From Symbiodinium natans (taxonomy: Eukaryota > Sar > Dinophyceae > Suessiales > Symbiodiniaceae): a DNA stretch of 64,000 nucleotides. The notes under the pieces are model-generated. The model searched no databases. It saw only the letters and a program-made list of their open reading frames with translations, and had not been told where the DNA came from. The stretch is from positions 265,922 through 329,921 of the forward strand of contig CAJNDS010000891.1 in NCBI GenBank assembly GCA_905221605.1. Direction: 5' to 3'. Below, in pieces: positions 18,264 to 27,521 of this stretch. Position 1 is the first letter of the stretch, and every line of letters starts with the position of its first letter. The translations under genes were made by a program, and so were the position numbers.

Positions 18264-18470
18264 GGCTAGGGTTTAGGGTTTCGGGCTTCGGGTTTAGGGT
18301 CTAGGGTTTAGGGTTTAGGGTTTAGGGTCTAGGGTGTAGGGTTTAGGGTTTAGGGTTTAGAGTTTAGGGTTTAGGGTTAGGGTTTAGGTTTTAGGGTTTA
18401 GGGCTTAATTAGGGTTCAGGGTTTAGGGTTTGTAGCGTTGAGAGTTTAGGCTTCGGGGCTTGTGGGGTTG

Positions 18471-18575
18471 GACTTGCTGAAGCCTATCCACGGCCCCTGG
18501 AAGGATCCAGAAACTAGAGCGCACCTTCCCCCCACCCAACCCAACCCCCCAAATCTTCCAAAACCACTTTATTAA
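18471..18575 (+). CDS. Coding-like fragment ending in family B element
   Basis: DLLKPIHGPWKDPETRAHLP then Pro-rich; the stop TAA lies inside the left arm of the family B element at 18553. Confidence 0.35.
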   Translation, partial: DLLKPIHGPWKDPETRAHLPPTQPNPPNLPKPLY

Positions 18576-18652
18576 GGAATATAACCTAACTTCTACTAAG
18601 GATCCTTACTATGAATTAGGGTATATTCCTTAATGAAGGGGTTTTGGAAGAT
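18553..18652. mobile_element. Inverted-repeat element, family B copy 1
   Basis: ATCTTCCAAAACCACTTTAT ... AAGGGGTTTTGGAAGAT arms with inner AAGGAATATA/TATATTCCTT and a central AAGGATCCTT-like palindrome. Other copies at 26.03 and 34.40 kb. Confidence 0.85.
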
Positions 18653-18839
18653 CTGGGCTCAATTTAGGAGGGTTCAGGGTTCAAAGGGTTTAGGGTTTGG
18701 GCTCTGTAGGGTTCATAGGGCTTATAGACACATGGGGCTTTTTTGGGTTTATAGAATTTTGTGGGGGCCCGAAGAACTAAACTATACAACAAACCGGTGG
18801 CCTCGAAAACCGGCCCTTGGCCCTAAACCCAAACACTAA
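18653..18839 (+). CDS. Coding-like fragment
   Basis: After the family B element one frame reads RVHRAYRHMGLFWVYRILWG then PEELNYTTNRWPRKPALGPK. Aromatic-rich, 62 codons, unknown. Confidence 0.3.
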
Positions 18840-18859
18840 ACCCTAAGCCATCACAGCCA

Positions 18860-19048
18860 TCAGTACAGAATCCAAGCCGTACTTCCGAGTAGAATGCAAC
18901 ATCCACCCCAAACCCCAAACCCAAGCCCTAAAAACAGTAAGCAGCCGGTACATCGATTAACACAAGCATAATCATGATCATGGGCAAATCTAACTGAATG
19001 GTACATAATGCAGAATTTAATACGCCGAAAACTTTGAACCCTAAACAC
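18860..19048 (-). CDS. Coding-like fragment, possible membrane segment
   Basis: FRRIKFCIMYHSVRFAHDHD then YACVNRCTGCLLFLGLGFGV. His/Cys-rich then hydrophobic, but the hydrophobic part derives from telomere-like words. Confidence 0.25.
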   Translation of the reverse strand: MFRVQSFRRIKFCIMYHSVRFAHDHDYACVNRCTGCLLFLGLGFGVWGGCCILLGSTAWILY

Positions 19049-19261
19049 CAGAACCCTAAACTCTAAGCCCTAAACCCTGGAACCTACGCCCTAAAACCCG
19101 AAAACCCCCAACCGTAAACCCTAAACCCTATACCCAAAACCCCTATAACCCTATAACCCTACAACCCTATAACCCTAAACCCTATAAGCCTATAATTAAC
19201 CCTATAACCCTACAACCCTATAACCCTATAACCCCCTAAACCCTAAACCCTAAACCCTAAA

Positions 19262-19381
19262 CCATCCTCAACTCTACAGCGCCAAGCTGCCATGTATTCC
19301 CGCGGGGTCTCAAAGAAAGGCCCCGGTCGGAAGGCGAACTTCAGGGATGGGTGGAGCAAACCCACCTGGGGCTGGGTTTAG
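19262..19381 (+). CDS. Coding-like fragment
   Basis: LQRQAAMYSRGVSKKGPGRK then ANFRDGWSKPTWGWV, basic; stop TAG in the TTTAGGG tract. Confidence 0.35.
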   Translation, partial: PSSTLQRQAAMYSRGVSKKGPGRKANFRDGWSKPTWGWV

Positions 19382-19675
19382 GGTTTAGGGTTTAGGGTTT
19401 ACGGTTTAGGGTTTAGGGTTTAGGGTTTAGGGCTTAGGGCTTAGGGCTCAGGGTTGAGGGTTTAGGGCTTCGGCTTTGTGGGGGGCTGAGGGTTTTGGGC
19501 GTTAAGGGATGTTAGGAACTTAGGACTTCAGGGGCTTGGGGAGTTCAGGGTTCCTGGGGAGACATGGGTTTAGGGCTTGGGGTTAAGGGTTTAGGGGTAG
19601 GGTTTAGGGTGTAGGGTTTAGGGTTTGGGGTTTGGGGTTTGGGGGCTTAGAGTTTAGGGTTTAGGGTTGGGGGTT

Positions 19676-19745
19676 TGGGGTGGAAGGACACGGGGACGAG
19701 AGGGGTTTGCTTGATGGAAACGCGAGCGTTTGGACATCTAGGGAG
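19676..19745 (+). CDS. Exon-like fragment with GTAAGG donor
   Basis: VEGHGDERGLLDGNASVWTS then RE, followed by GAG|GTAAGG, a consensus 5' splice site. The left side is degenerate TTTAGGG. One of the clearest exon 3' ends in the window. Confidence 0.5.
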
Positions 19746-19968
19746 GTAAGGGGTAGATTTTCAATCCTTACATCCTCACATCCTAAGCCCTAGACCCCAG
19801 ACCTGAAACTCTAACCCCCTGGACCCCTAGACCTTAATAAACCCCAAACCCTACCCGGCCCCTGAAGAGGAGTGATACTCTGGGCCTCAGAGGCGGAGGG
19901 GTATAGTAGGGCTTAGGGTTTAGGTAAACCCTAAACCCTAAACCCTAAACCCGTTTACGGGTTAGGGT

Positions 19969-20082
19969 TTATAAGGGTGTAGCGCTCATCGGCTGGGCCT
20001 GAGGAATCTCCTCCACGTCCATCGCCTTCGGCGCGTCGTCGGCCGGCACAGCCTCTGACATGTCCTTCAGCTCAGTGTCCCT
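19969..20082 (-). CDS. Coding-like fragment
   Basis: RDTELKDMSEAVPADDAPKA then MDVEEIPQAQPMSATPL, acidic and Ala/Pro-rich with G/C third positions, ending at TAA. Resembles a disordered linker or C-terminus. Confidence 0.5.
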   Translation of the reverse strand, partial: RDTELKDMSEAVPADDAPKAMDVEEIPQAQPMSATPL

Positions 20083-20187
20083 AAACCCTAAACCCTAAAC
20101 CCTCAATCCTAAACCCTATAAGCCCTAAGCCCTAAACCCTTGACCCTCATACCTCACCCCTGAACCCTTAACCCTCAACCCTCAACC

Positions 20188-20273
20188 CTAAGCCTGCCCC
20201 GGCTCCTCGTCCTGCAAGTCTTCGAAGCCGCCGAATTCACGTGCAATGTATCCTGAGATGAGCAGAAGAAGCT
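20188..20273 (-). CDS. Exon-like fragment with AG|G acceptor
   Basis: SGYIAREFGGFEDLQDEEPG then QA and TAG. Preceded by CTGCTCATCTCAG|GATAC, a good 3' splice site. Lies 80 bp from the previous minus-strand fragment (19969-20082), so the two could belong together. Confidence 0.5.
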
Positions 20274-20410
20274 TAGGGCTTACGGCTAGGGCTTAGGGCT
20301 TAGGGCTTAGGGCTTAGGGCTTAGGGCTTAGGGCTTAGGGCTTAGGGCTTAGGGCTTAGGGCTTAGGGCTTAGGGCTTAGGGCTTAGGGCTTAGGGCTTA
20401 GGGCTTAGGG
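20270..20410 (+). repeat. Homogeneous GGGCTTA array
   Basis: About 18 units of GGGCTTA, the same variant as at 6.1 kb (opposite strand) and 48.2 kb. Next to it, GGGTTTGAAGTTTGGGGTTT is directly duplicated (20415 and 20447). Confidence 0.9.
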
Positions 20411-20812
20411 TTTAGGGTTTGAAGTTTGGGGTTTCGGCTTGGTTTAGGGTTTGAAGTTTGGGGTTTCGGCTTTAGGGCTTGGTTTTTGGGATTTCGGGAA
20501 TTCGGGCTTAGGGTTTAGGGTTAGTGACTCATCCTGCAGATGTAGCTCTGCAACGACTATTTCGACTATTTCGACTATTTCGAGTCCAGTGCAAGAACAC
20601 CACGCAAATTCACCACGCAAAAAATCCCCCCCCCCCCCCCCCCCCCCCCAAAGCCTAGACCCCAAACCCCCAAAATCCACAAACTCTCAACCCCCAAAGC
20701 CCTCCACCCCATGCACCCCTGCCACCCCAAAACCAGCCCAACAACCCTAAACCCTAAACCCTAGGCCCTAAACTCTAAACTCTAAACCCTAAACCCTAAA
20801 CCCCTAATTAGA

Positions 20813-20893
20813 GCCCTAGATCGCCATGAACTCTCCAGCCAAGATTTTGAGCTTCAAGACTACAAGCGCTTGTTCTGGCCGCCGAGACCCTAA
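20813..20893 (+). CDS. Coding-like fragment
   Basis: LDRHELSSQDFELQDYKRLF then WPPRP, stopping at TAA of the next tract. Acidic/aromatic, very protein-like; unknown. Confidence 0.45.
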   Translation, partial: ALDRHELSSQDFELQDYKRLFWPPRP

Positions 20894-21460
20894 AACCACA
20901 ACCCAAAACCCTGAAACCGCAAAGCCCTCAAGCCCTAGAACCCTAAAGCTCTGAAGAAGCTTGCAGCCCTAAACCTTAAAATGCCTGAAGCCCAAAAACC
21001 CGAAACCTAGGACCCAAAACGCAAAACACCAGACTCCATAAACCCTAAACCCTGAACCCCGAAGCCCCTAAACCTAAATCCTAATTAAACCCCTAAACCC
21101 TCAACCCCTAAACCCCTAAACCCCTAAACCCCTAAACCCCTAAACCAATAAAGCCCTAAACCCCCAAACCCTGAATCCTAAAGCTTAAACCCCTAGACCC
21201 TAAACCATAAACCCTAAACCCGAAACCCTCAACCCTAAACCCTAAACCCCTAAACCCTAACCCCCAAAACCCCCAAAACCCCTAACCCCTAAACCCTCAA
21301 CCCTAAACCCAAAACCCCCAAAACCCCCAAAAACCCTACACCCTAAACCCTAAACCCTAACCCCTAAACCCTAAAACCCTAAACCCCAAACCCCAAACCC
21401 TAAACCCTAAACCCTAAACCCCAAACCCTACACCCTACACCCTACACCCTATACGCTAAG
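20894..21460 (-). repeat. Degenerate CCCTAAA field
   Basis: CCCTAAA, CCCCTAAA, CCCAAAA and CCCGAAA variants without a unique segment over 80 bp. No gene seen. Confidence 0.9.
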
Positions 21461-21462
21461 CC

Positions 21463-21558
21463 CTCATCCCGTTGCGGCCCCAGCAGCGGAGCATGGAAGC
21501 CACGTTGCCACCGCCACCGCCGCTCCTCAGGATTCACTTCTGGTGGGCTTGGCTGTAG
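21463..21558 (+). CDS. Coding-like fragment
   Basis: LIPLRPQQRSMEATLPPPPP then LLRIHFWWAWL and TAG. A Met-rich start plus aromatic end; Pro run from CCG/CCA codons. Confidence 0.35.
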   Translation, partial: LIPLRPQQRSMEATLPPPPPLLRIHFWWAWL

Positions 21559-21729
21559 GGTTTAGGGTTTGGGGTTAGGGTTTAGGGTTTAGGGTTGAGG
21601 GTTTAGGGTTTAGGGTTTAGGGTTTAGGGTTAGGGTTTAGGGTTTAGGGCTTAGGGTTTAGGGGAAAGGCTTTAGGGTTTAATTGGGGTTTAGGGTTTAG
21701 GGTTTCGGGTTTAGGGTTCAGGGTTTAGG

Positions 21730-21906
21730 GTTCAGGCTGTCAGGACGGGTTCAGTGCAGGGCTTCTGGATTCTGGATAGATGGAGCCGTACCTTTCTTTA
21801 TGGGCTTGAACACGGGGGCGACGTCCTAAGGTGCGACATCCCAACAGCAAAGCTGCTGAGCAGCACGGGGGGTCGTTCCAACCTGGTGCTAGGGCTTGGG
21901 GTCTAG
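21730..21906 (+). CDS. Coding-like fragment, 58 codons
   Basis: VQAVRTGSVQGFWILDRWSR then TFLYGLEHGGDVLRCDIPTA, KLLSSTGGRSNLVLG. Uninterrupted and well mixed; ends at TAG within TTTAGGG. Among the better fragments. Confidence 0.5.
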   Translation, partial: VQAVRTGSVQGFWILDRWSRTFLYGLEHGGDVLRCDIPTAKLLSSTGGRSNLVLGLGV

Positions 21907-22101
21907 GGTTTAGGGTTTAGGGTTTAGGGTTTAGGGTTTAGGGCGAACCCTTATGCCGCATACTGCCCAGCATCCACAGAGCGTAGCTTTGCAGCCACCG
22001 CCGGAGGTCGGGAATCGGTCCAAACCTCACGGGATTGCACGGCGAGGTCGGGGCTTCTGGGGGTTTAGGGTTTCGTTTGGGGTTTCGGGGCTGCTGGGGT
22101 T

Positions 22102-22224
22102 TACTTGGGGGCTCATGAGTACTTATAACTCCAATGACAAGGCTACGTATAACCTACTTAGAGAACTTGGAGGGCTTATAAGTACAGTTCTATTTGGGGT
22201 TACAAGTACCCTCAGCCTACAAGT
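22102..22224. mobile_element. Diverged family A element
   Basis: GGGGCTCATGAGTACTTATA ... TACAAGTACCCTCAGCCT arms with AGAACTTGGAGGGCTTATAA inside. A 95-codon frame (21953-22240) reads across it. The part before the element (MPHTAQHPQSVALQPPPEVG) may be coding. Confidence 0.6.
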
Positions 22225-22399
22225 AGGGTTTGGGGTTTAGGGTTCCGTGCTTCTGGGGTTGAGTTTGGGGAACATACAAAGTAGATTTCTCTGCTTTCAT
22301 AGAGTTCTATTCACAGGCAAAAGTCGGGGAATCTAGAAACCCCAGCAACCAACCAAGAAACAAAGGGCACAATGGGACCCTAAACCCTAAACCCTAAAC

Positions 22400-22489
22400 C
22401 CCTCGGAGAACGACTCCTTGAAGGCCAACCCGGCACGCTCAGCTCTGCTGGAAAAAAGCCCTGCGCCCACGGAAGCCCTGAAGCCCTAA
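22400..22489 (+). CDS. Coding-like fragment
   Basis: PSENDSLKANPARSALLEKS then PAPTEALKP and TAA. Polar, helix/linker-like; G/C third positions. Confidence 0.45.
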   Translation, partial: PSENDSLKANPARSALLEKSPAPTEALKP

Positions 22490-22504
22490 ACTTTGCAAAG
22501 CCTA

Positions 22505-22646
22505 CTTGGAGGTTCATGGTACTTATTAACCAATTATTAACCATACTTACAACCCAAACTATAACTATATAGGGGCACTTAAGGGGCTTATAAGTACAGT
22601 GATAAGTACAGTTATAACTGGTTAATAAGTACCATGAACCTTCAAG
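22505..22646. mobile_element. Family A element, near-complete
   Basis: CTTGGAGGTTCATGGTACTT ... AAGTACCATGAACCTTCAAG. One of the best-preserved copies with 7.08 and 41.27 kb. Confidence 0.9.
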
Positions 22647-22803
22647 TAAGCCCCCAATTTGAATAAACCCTTGAACGTTCTAAACCGCACAAACCCTGCC
22701 CTAAACCCTAAAACCTAAACCCTAAACCCTAAACCCTAAACCCTAAACCCTAAACCCTCAACCCTCAACCCTCAAAACCCTAAGCCCTGAACCCTAAACT
22801 CCC

Positions 22804-22887
22804 AAGACCCCTGAGCGCTTGGGTTCCCCGGCTGTGGGAGGAACTGGAGCAGCTTTGGCCCTGTTTGGGAAGGGGCGTGTATCATAA
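22804..22887 (+). CDS. Coding-like fragment
   Basis: KTPERLGSPAVGGTGAALAL then FGKGRVS and TAA in unique sequence. Confidence 0.4.
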   Translation, partial: KTPERLGSPAVGGTGAALALFGKGRVS

Positions 22888-22929
22888 ATAGGGTGCAGGG
22901 CTCAGGGCTTATAGCTAAGGGATCATACT

Positions 22930-23047
22930 CTTAGGTGCTGAGCTCAGAAGCCACCAAAAAGTGCACACACACACACACAGAGTTCTACAGGGATTTAGTA
23001 TCCCAACAACTGTAAAGTGTACTCATTCAGCAACTAAGTGTTAAGGG
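22930..23047. mobile_element. Inverted-repeat element, family F copy 1
   Basis: CTTAGGTGCTGAGCTCAGAA ... CAGCAACTAAGTG arms and paired AAGTGCAC/AAGTGTACTC. A CA dinucleotide run lies inside. Second copy at 61.69 kb carries a telomeric insert. Confidence 0.7.
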
Positions 23048-23142
23048 CCGATCGGGACTTAGGGAGGGGGAGGGGGCGGCGCCTTAAAAATGCCTTCAAC
23101 AACCCCTGCAAGGTGAACCCTAAAACCCCTCTGCTCACTTTT

Positions 23143-23250
23143 TTAGGGGGCCTTGGGTGGTGAGCCCTCCAAATCCCAACCCTCGCTCAGTAACCCCTCC
23201 AGTTCTGCCTTCTGATTGTGGGTACCTTGCGAAGGCTTCTCTGGAGGCAT
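23143..23250 (-). CDS. 35-codon ATG-initiated fragment
   Basis: MPPEKPSQGTHNQKAELEGL then LSEGWDLEGSPPKAP and TAA. Has start and stop in unique sequence, so it could be a very short gene or a terminal exon. Confidence 0.4.
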   Translation of the reverse strand: MPPEKPSQGTHNQKAELEGLLSEGWDLEGSPPKAP

Positions 23251-23440
23251 GTAAGAGTTAGGGTGTAGGGGTGCTGTCCACCCTAAACCCGAAACCCGAA
23301 ACCCGAAACCTTGAACCCTAAGCCCGAAACCCCAAACCCGAAACCCTAAACCCGAACCCAGAAAGCCTAAACCCGAAACCCTAAACCCGAACCCAGAAAG
23401 CCTAAAGCCGAAACCCTAAACCCTAAACCCTAAACCAGAA

Positions 23441-23557
23441 AGCCAGCTGTGCCAAGGTGCCGGTCTTGAGGAACTTGGTGTAGCCAGCGATTCGGTCTTC
23501 CTGCCCAAGGGCTCAGGCGCGAAACCCAAACCCGGAGCGCTAAACCCTAAACCCTAA
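23441..23557 (+). CDS. Coding-like fragment
   Basis: SQLCQGAGLEELGVASDSVF then LPKGSGAKPKPG, running through CTAAACCC words before TAA. Confidence 0.4.
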   Translation, partial: SQLCQGAGLEELGVASDSVFLPKGSGAKPKPGALNPKP

Positions 23558-23614
23558 ACCCTAAACCCTAAACCCTAAACCCTAAACCCTAAACCCTAAA
23601 CCCTAAACCTCTAG

Positions 23615-23686
23615 TTAAAGGCCCAAAGCCCAACCACTGAACCCGAAGCCATGGACATTCTAGAGTCGAGAGACCCTGGACGCTAA
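23615..23686 (+). CDS. Coding-like fragment
   Basis: LKAQSPTTEPEAMDILESRD then PGR and TAA; directly followed by another open frame (23687). Confidence 0.4.
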   Translation, partial: LKAQSPTTEPEAMDILESRDPGR

Positions 23687-23770
23687 ACAACCCAGCGCCG
23701 GGAACGCATGGCAGAACATCTCACACAGCGCTGGGTGCTGCAGAACCTAAACCTAAACCCAAAATCCTAA
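23687..23770 (+). CDS. Coding-like fragment
   Basis: TTQRRERMAEHLTQRWVLQN then telomere-derived LNLNPKS. Helical, basic. It abuts the previous fragment in a different frame. Confidence 0.4.
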   Translation, partial: TTQRRERMAEHLTQRWVLQNLNLNPKS

Positions 23771-23811
23771 ACCCTGAACCCTAAACCCTAAACCCTACAC
23801 CCTAAACCCTA

Positions 23812-23886
23812 AACTCTATGACCAATCTTCGGAATCCAGGGCCCACAGGGAAACATGCAATGTCTCAAGGGCCTAACGAGCAGAAG
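23812..23886 (+). CDS. Exon-like fragment with GTATGA donor
   Basis: SMTNLRNPGPTGKHAMSQGP then NEQK, followed by AAG|GTATGAGG, a good 5' splice site leading into TTTAGGG. With the three fragments just upstream (23441-23770, all plus strand) it suggests a run of exons on one strand. Confidence 0.5.
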
Positions 23887-24079
23887 GTATGAGGTTTAGG
23901 GATGAGGGATTGGGCTTAGGGCTTAGGGTTTAGGGCTTAGAGTTTAGGGTTTAGGGGTTTAGGGTTTAGGGTTTAGGGATTAGGGTTTAGGGTTTAGGGA
24001 TGAGGGTTTAGGTCTTGATGGCGCCGACAGACAGTCTCTCAACGGTTTCCCTGCTACCCCCCCCCCCCCCCCTCTATAC

Positions 24080-24187
24080 CCAAAGAGCCCAATACCCCTT
24101 AATTAAGCAATATACCTTAAATCATATTAAGGATCCCTATCTGAATTCAGCCATTTTCCCTAATTAAGGGCTATTGGGCTCTTTGGG
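24080..24187. mobile_element. Inverted-repeat element, family C copy 1
   Basis: CCAAAGAGCCCAATACCCCT ... GGGCTATTGGGCTCTTTGGG arms with TTAATTAAGCAATATACC inside and a central AAGGATCC. Second copy 58815-58921. Confidence 0.85.
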
Positions 24188-24258
24188 CACTGTCCCTCCC
24201 AGGTTCCCCCCCTGAAGTATCCTTCATTGGCCCTCATGGGCTTCCCTGCTACCTTCCT

Positions 24259-24645
24259 CTATGCACACCCCCTAGATTCCCCCCTTAACTGACCCTGGGC
24301 TGAACTATAATAGCCATAATGATTGCGGTGGGGGTAGTAGTCGTCTGCCTTGGCAAACCTGATGCCGTGATTACAATGCTGGCATCTCGTGAAGTCCTTG
24401 TGGACGCGCATGCACGCAGCACAATTGCAGCCTGTGACAGTCTCCTCGACCGTATCGGCCGTGTCGACGTCGACCATCTCGACAGCATCCGGGGCCACGA
24501 GGATGTACGGATTGTACGGGTCATCCTTTCCATCTAGGTCGCCCGTTCCAGTCTCGTCCTCCCCCACTGCGATCTGAAGAGCATGAATCTCATGTAAGAA
24601 GGCACATCCACGCCCACCAAACATGAAAACTACTGTCTATTCCCC
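24259..24645 (-). CDS. Cys-rich (zinc-ribbon-like) open frame, 121+ codons
   Basis: From ATG at 24624: an N-terminal MFGGRGCAFLHEIHALQIAV, an acidic middle (VEMVDVDTADTVEETV), then C-x-C-x2-C (CNCAAC) and C-x2-C (RCQHC) pairs about 12 residues apart. That spacing suits a small zinc-binding module. The tail YYPHRNHYGYYSSAQGQ is Tyr/His-rich. Stop in unique sequence. No named family matched. Longest convincing frame of the first half. Confidence 0.55.
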
Positions 24646-24739
24646 GCTTCATACCACCGCTATCCCATTCACCTTCATTCATTGCTTGGGGGGCTTGGGG
24701 TTTATGGATACTGGAGGCAGTGCGAAATATGATGTATAA
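24623..24739 (+). CDS. 38-codon ATG frame divergent from the Cys-rich frame
   Basis: MKTTVYSPLHTTAIPFTFIH then CLGGLGFMDTGGSAKYDV and TAA. Its ATG shares the CATG with the start of the minus-strand frame, an unusual back-to-back arrangement. It may be only the 5' flank of that gene. Confidence 0.3.
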   Translation: MKTTVYSPLHTTAIPFTFIHCLGGLGFMDTGGSAKYDV

Positions 24740-24920
24740 AAACATGCTTCACTAAGCCCCAAGAAAAGCCTAGGAATACAATGGGTACCCCTTTGGCAAA
24801 TTTGGTTCCAAGGGGGCTCATGCGGACCTACTCAGGGTCCTTGGCATGAAACCTAAACCCTAGACCCCGAAGCCCAAACCCTAAACCGTAAACCCTAAAC
24901 CCTAAGAAAAGGGAAAAAGG

Positions 24921-25022
24921 GACTACTGGCCGCGCCTCCCGCTGACCTGTGAGCATAGAGATCATGGAGCGGACCGCAGGGGGCATTCCTGTCCGCAAGC
25001 GTCCCTAAACCCTAAAGCCTAA
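24921..25022 (+). CDS. Coding-like fragment
   Basis: DYWPRLPLTCEHRDHGADRR then GHSCPQAS, His/Cys/Arg-rich; ends in CCCTAAA. Confidence 0.4.
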   Translation, partial: DYWPRLPLTCEHRDHGADRRGHSCPQASLNPKA

Positions 25023-25112
25023 ACCCTAAGCCCTAATTAAACCCTAAACCCTAAACCCTAAACCCTAAACCCTAAACCCTAAACCCTAAACCCTAAACCC
25101 TAAACCCTAAAC

Positions 25113-25244
25113 TCTCACAAGTTCAACCTTCTGGGCCGCATATCGCAGGGTGGCTTCCTAAATTCTGGGCCCTTCGGGGTGTACCCCGTTATAAGGCGGC
25201 ACACGTTTAAACAAATGGGATCCCCAAAAGGGTTTAGGGTTTAG
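25113..25244 (+). CDS. Coding-like fragment joined to family D element
   Basis: SHKFNLLGRISQGGFLNSGP. The rest (FGVYPVIRRHTFKQMGSPKG) lies in a family D element (25163-25232). Confidence 0.35.
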   Translation, partial: SHKFNLLGRISQGGFLNSGPFGVYPVIRRHTFKQMGSPKGFRV

Positions 25245-25328
25245 GGTTTAGAGTGTTTATGGGGTTTACAGGGCTTAGGGCTTAGGATTTAGTAATTTTA
25301 TAGGGCTTAGCGTTTAGGATTTAGAAGT

Positions 25329-25397
25329 TTAGGAAACTGCCCATGTCCCTTTGAAGTAGAGCACAGGGTGTCGAAGCAACCGAGAATTAGACCCTAG
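25329..25397 (-). CDS. Coding-like fragment
   Basis: SNSRLLRHPVLYFKGTWAVS and TAA in unique sequence. Flanked by TTTAGGG (left) and CCCTAAA (right). Confidence 0.4.
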   Translation of the reverse strand, partial: LGSNSRLLRHPVLYFKGTWAVS

Positions 25398-25582
25398 ACT
25401 CTAAACCCTAAGCCCTAAACCAACCCCTCCCCCAATTACTTGCAGCACAAAGAATCCACCACCGCCGCCGCCGCTCATGGAAAAAGAGCCGACCTCCATG
25501 GATCGTGGTTTAGGGTTTAGGGTTTAGGGTTTAAGGTTTAGGGTTTGGGGTTTGGGGTTTGGAGTTTAGGGTTTAGGGCTCA

Positions 25583-25674
25583 GGGTCTAAGATGGCGCCT
25601 TGCTATGGGGAGAACCTCTGAACACCCCTTATGGCCCCTGCAGAGCCAGGGCCGCTACTTCAGAACCCTGTGAA
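25583..25674 (+). CDS. Coding-like fragment
   Basis: RWRLAMGRTSEHPLWPLQSQ then GRYFRTL and TGA. Aromatic/basic; unknown. Confidence 0.4.
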
Positions 25675-26025
25675 CTAGTCCCTAAACCCTAAACCCTAAA
25701 CCCTAAACCCTAAACCTAAAACCCTAAACCCTAAACCTAAAACCCTAAAACATAAAACCTAAAACCTAAAACCTAAACCCTAAACCCTAAACCCGAAACC
25801 CTAAACCCTAAACCCTAACCTAGGAACAAAACGGGGGCCCTGTTTGTCTCCAAGAGGGTCGGCCATAAGGGAACCTAAACCCTAATAAGGGCCGTGCTAG
25901 TTAAAGGGGCTTTAGGGTTTAGGGCTTAGCGTTTAGGGTTTAGGATTAAGGGTAAAGGTTAAAGGGTGGTTAAAGTTTGAGGCTTTTGAGCCCAGGGGTT
26001 CAGTAGTTTTTAAGGTTTAGGCCCA

Positions 26026-26123
26026 GATCTTCCAAAACCCCTATATTAAGGAATATATCCTGATTCACAATAAGGATGTGAAGATTGGGGTATATTTCTT
26101 TAATTTAGGGGCTTTTGGAAGAT
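26026..26123. mobile_element. Family B element copy 2
   Basis: GATCTTCCAAAACCCCTATA ... GGGGCTTTTGGAAGATC, same layout as 18.55 kb. Confidence 0.85.
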
Positions 26124-26269
26124 CGGTGGGGGTTTCGGGCCCGCAACGCCCTTAACCCTTGCAACCCGAAAACAAAAGCCTAAGAAACCCAAAAACACTT
26201 TGTAAAGAAAACCCGATAACTCTAATAACGCTAGGAACCCTAAACCCTGAACCCTAAACCCCAAACAAA

Positions 26270-26366
26270 TATCGCAAAACCCAAAACGCCGCGCGGTAGC
26301 CTTGGTCTCGGACATCAACTCCAAGGCAGACTCGAAAACCATACGCACCTGCTGCAAGGCCGGAGG
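26270..26366 (-). CDS. Coding-like fragment with acceptor-type start
   Basis: LQQVRMVFESALELMSETKA then TARRFGF, a clear amphipathic helix. Preceded by CTTGCAG|CAGG on the minus strand. A longer frame continues left to 26100 but that part is telomere- and element-derived. A second minus frame is also open here. Confidence 0.45.
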
Positions 26367-26780
26367 TGGGTTTAGGGTCTAGGGTCTAGGGTCTGGGGTT
26401 TAGGGTTTAGGGTACAGTTCCGAGGTTTCTAGGGGTTCTAGGGTTGTCGGTTAAGGGCTTCTAGGGCTTTAGTGTTTCTGGCTTGTAATTAGGGGCTCCA
26501 GGTTTGGGGTTTCTGCTCCCGGGGCTTCAGGAATCTCGGGTTTAGGGTTTAGGGTTTAGTTTAGGGTTTAAGGTTTAGGGTTTCGGGTTTAGGGTGTTTG
26601 GGCTTCTCATGCAGAGACCTTTGAGATTTCCAGGTGCAGGGCTCCGGGTGTGTAGGTTTTATTTGTGGTCTCTTGGCTGCGGGGGTTCAAAGGTTACGAT
26701 TTCGAGGTTTCGAGGTTCTAGGTTTTGGGATTCTGGGTTTCGGGTTCTAAGCCTAGGGTCTCTAAGCTTCGGGCTTCTAG
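26367..26780. repeat. Degenerate TTTAGGG/TTCTAGG field
   Basis: TTTAGGG, GGTCTAGG, TTTCGAGG and CTTCTAGG words; no unique segment above about 100 bp. The open frame 26594-26797 is repeat-derived. Confidence 0.8.
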
Positions 26781-26886
26781 GTAACCCTAAACCCTAAACC
26801 CTAAACCCTAAACCCTAAACCCTAAACCCTAAACCCTAAACCCTAAACCCTAAACCCTAAACCCTAAACCCTAAACCCTAAACCCC
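26781..26886 (-). repeat. Uniform CCCTAAA array, about 15 units
   Basis: Uninterrupted perfect heptamers. Confidence 0.95.
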
Positions 26887-27000
26887 AGCTCCAAGACTGC
26901 GGGTGAACCCATCAGCCCTGGCCGGGCCTGAATATGTTGGCAGGACTCCTTCAGCCACGCAGCCTGATCGAAGTCGAAAACTAGCCTCGGCTGAAAACCC
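26871..27000 (-). CDS. Exon-like fragment with TTTTCAG boundary
   Basis: QPRLVFDFDQAAWLKESCQH then IQARPGLMGSPAVLELG, with TTTTCAG just at its 5' side. Ends at TAG inside the uniform array. Strongly protein-like. Confidence 0.5.
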
Positions 27001-27200
27001 TGTAGCCCTGTAGCCCTAAACCCTAAACCCTAAACCCTAAACTACCCTAAACCCCTAACCCTAAACCGCTAAACCCGAAACCCTAAACCCTAGACCCGAA
27101 TTAAACCCCAAACCCTAAGCCCTAAACTTGAAACGGTTTAGGGTGTAGGGTTTGGCGTATCCGGTTGAAGTTTGAGGGCCATAGGGCGTCGTCCCTTTAA

Positions 27201-27353
27201 ACGCTGAACCGCCTGAAGACAAATTACTGCCCTCAACTAGGCTTTCCCAGCAACTTACGCATTAAAAAGGGTGCCCTTGCCTGTTCCATGGGGCTGCACC
27301 TTCCCTTAATGCCCCAAAAAGCGGAAACAGGGAAGAGGCTCATTGAACCCTGA
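27201..27353 (+). CDS. Coding-like fragment, 50 codons
   Basis: LKTNYCPQLGFPSNLRIKKG then ALACSMGLHLPLMPQKAETG and KRLIEP, TGA. Uninterrupted; a second plus frame (PLNAEPPEDKLLPSTRLSQQ) is open for half the length. Confidence 0.45.
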   Translation, partial: TLNRLKTNYCPQLGFPSNLRIKKGALACSMGLHLPLMPQKAETGKRLIEP

Positions 27354-27521
27354 CCCTAAGCCCTACACCCAAGATCGCAGAAGAGCCTCCCCTCACACCC
27401 AAACACAGGATAAGCCTATAGGCCTATAGGTATATAACCCAAACCCACACTAAAACGCAAACCCCAAACCCAAAACCCTAGAAACCCCAAACCCTAAACC
27501 CTAAACCCTGAGCCCCCAAAC

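Noticed and set aside
21953-22240. 95-codon ATG frame as a gene.
   Set aside because: Its second half is a family A element and TTTAGGG sequence; only the first 30 codons might be coding and another frame there is equally open.
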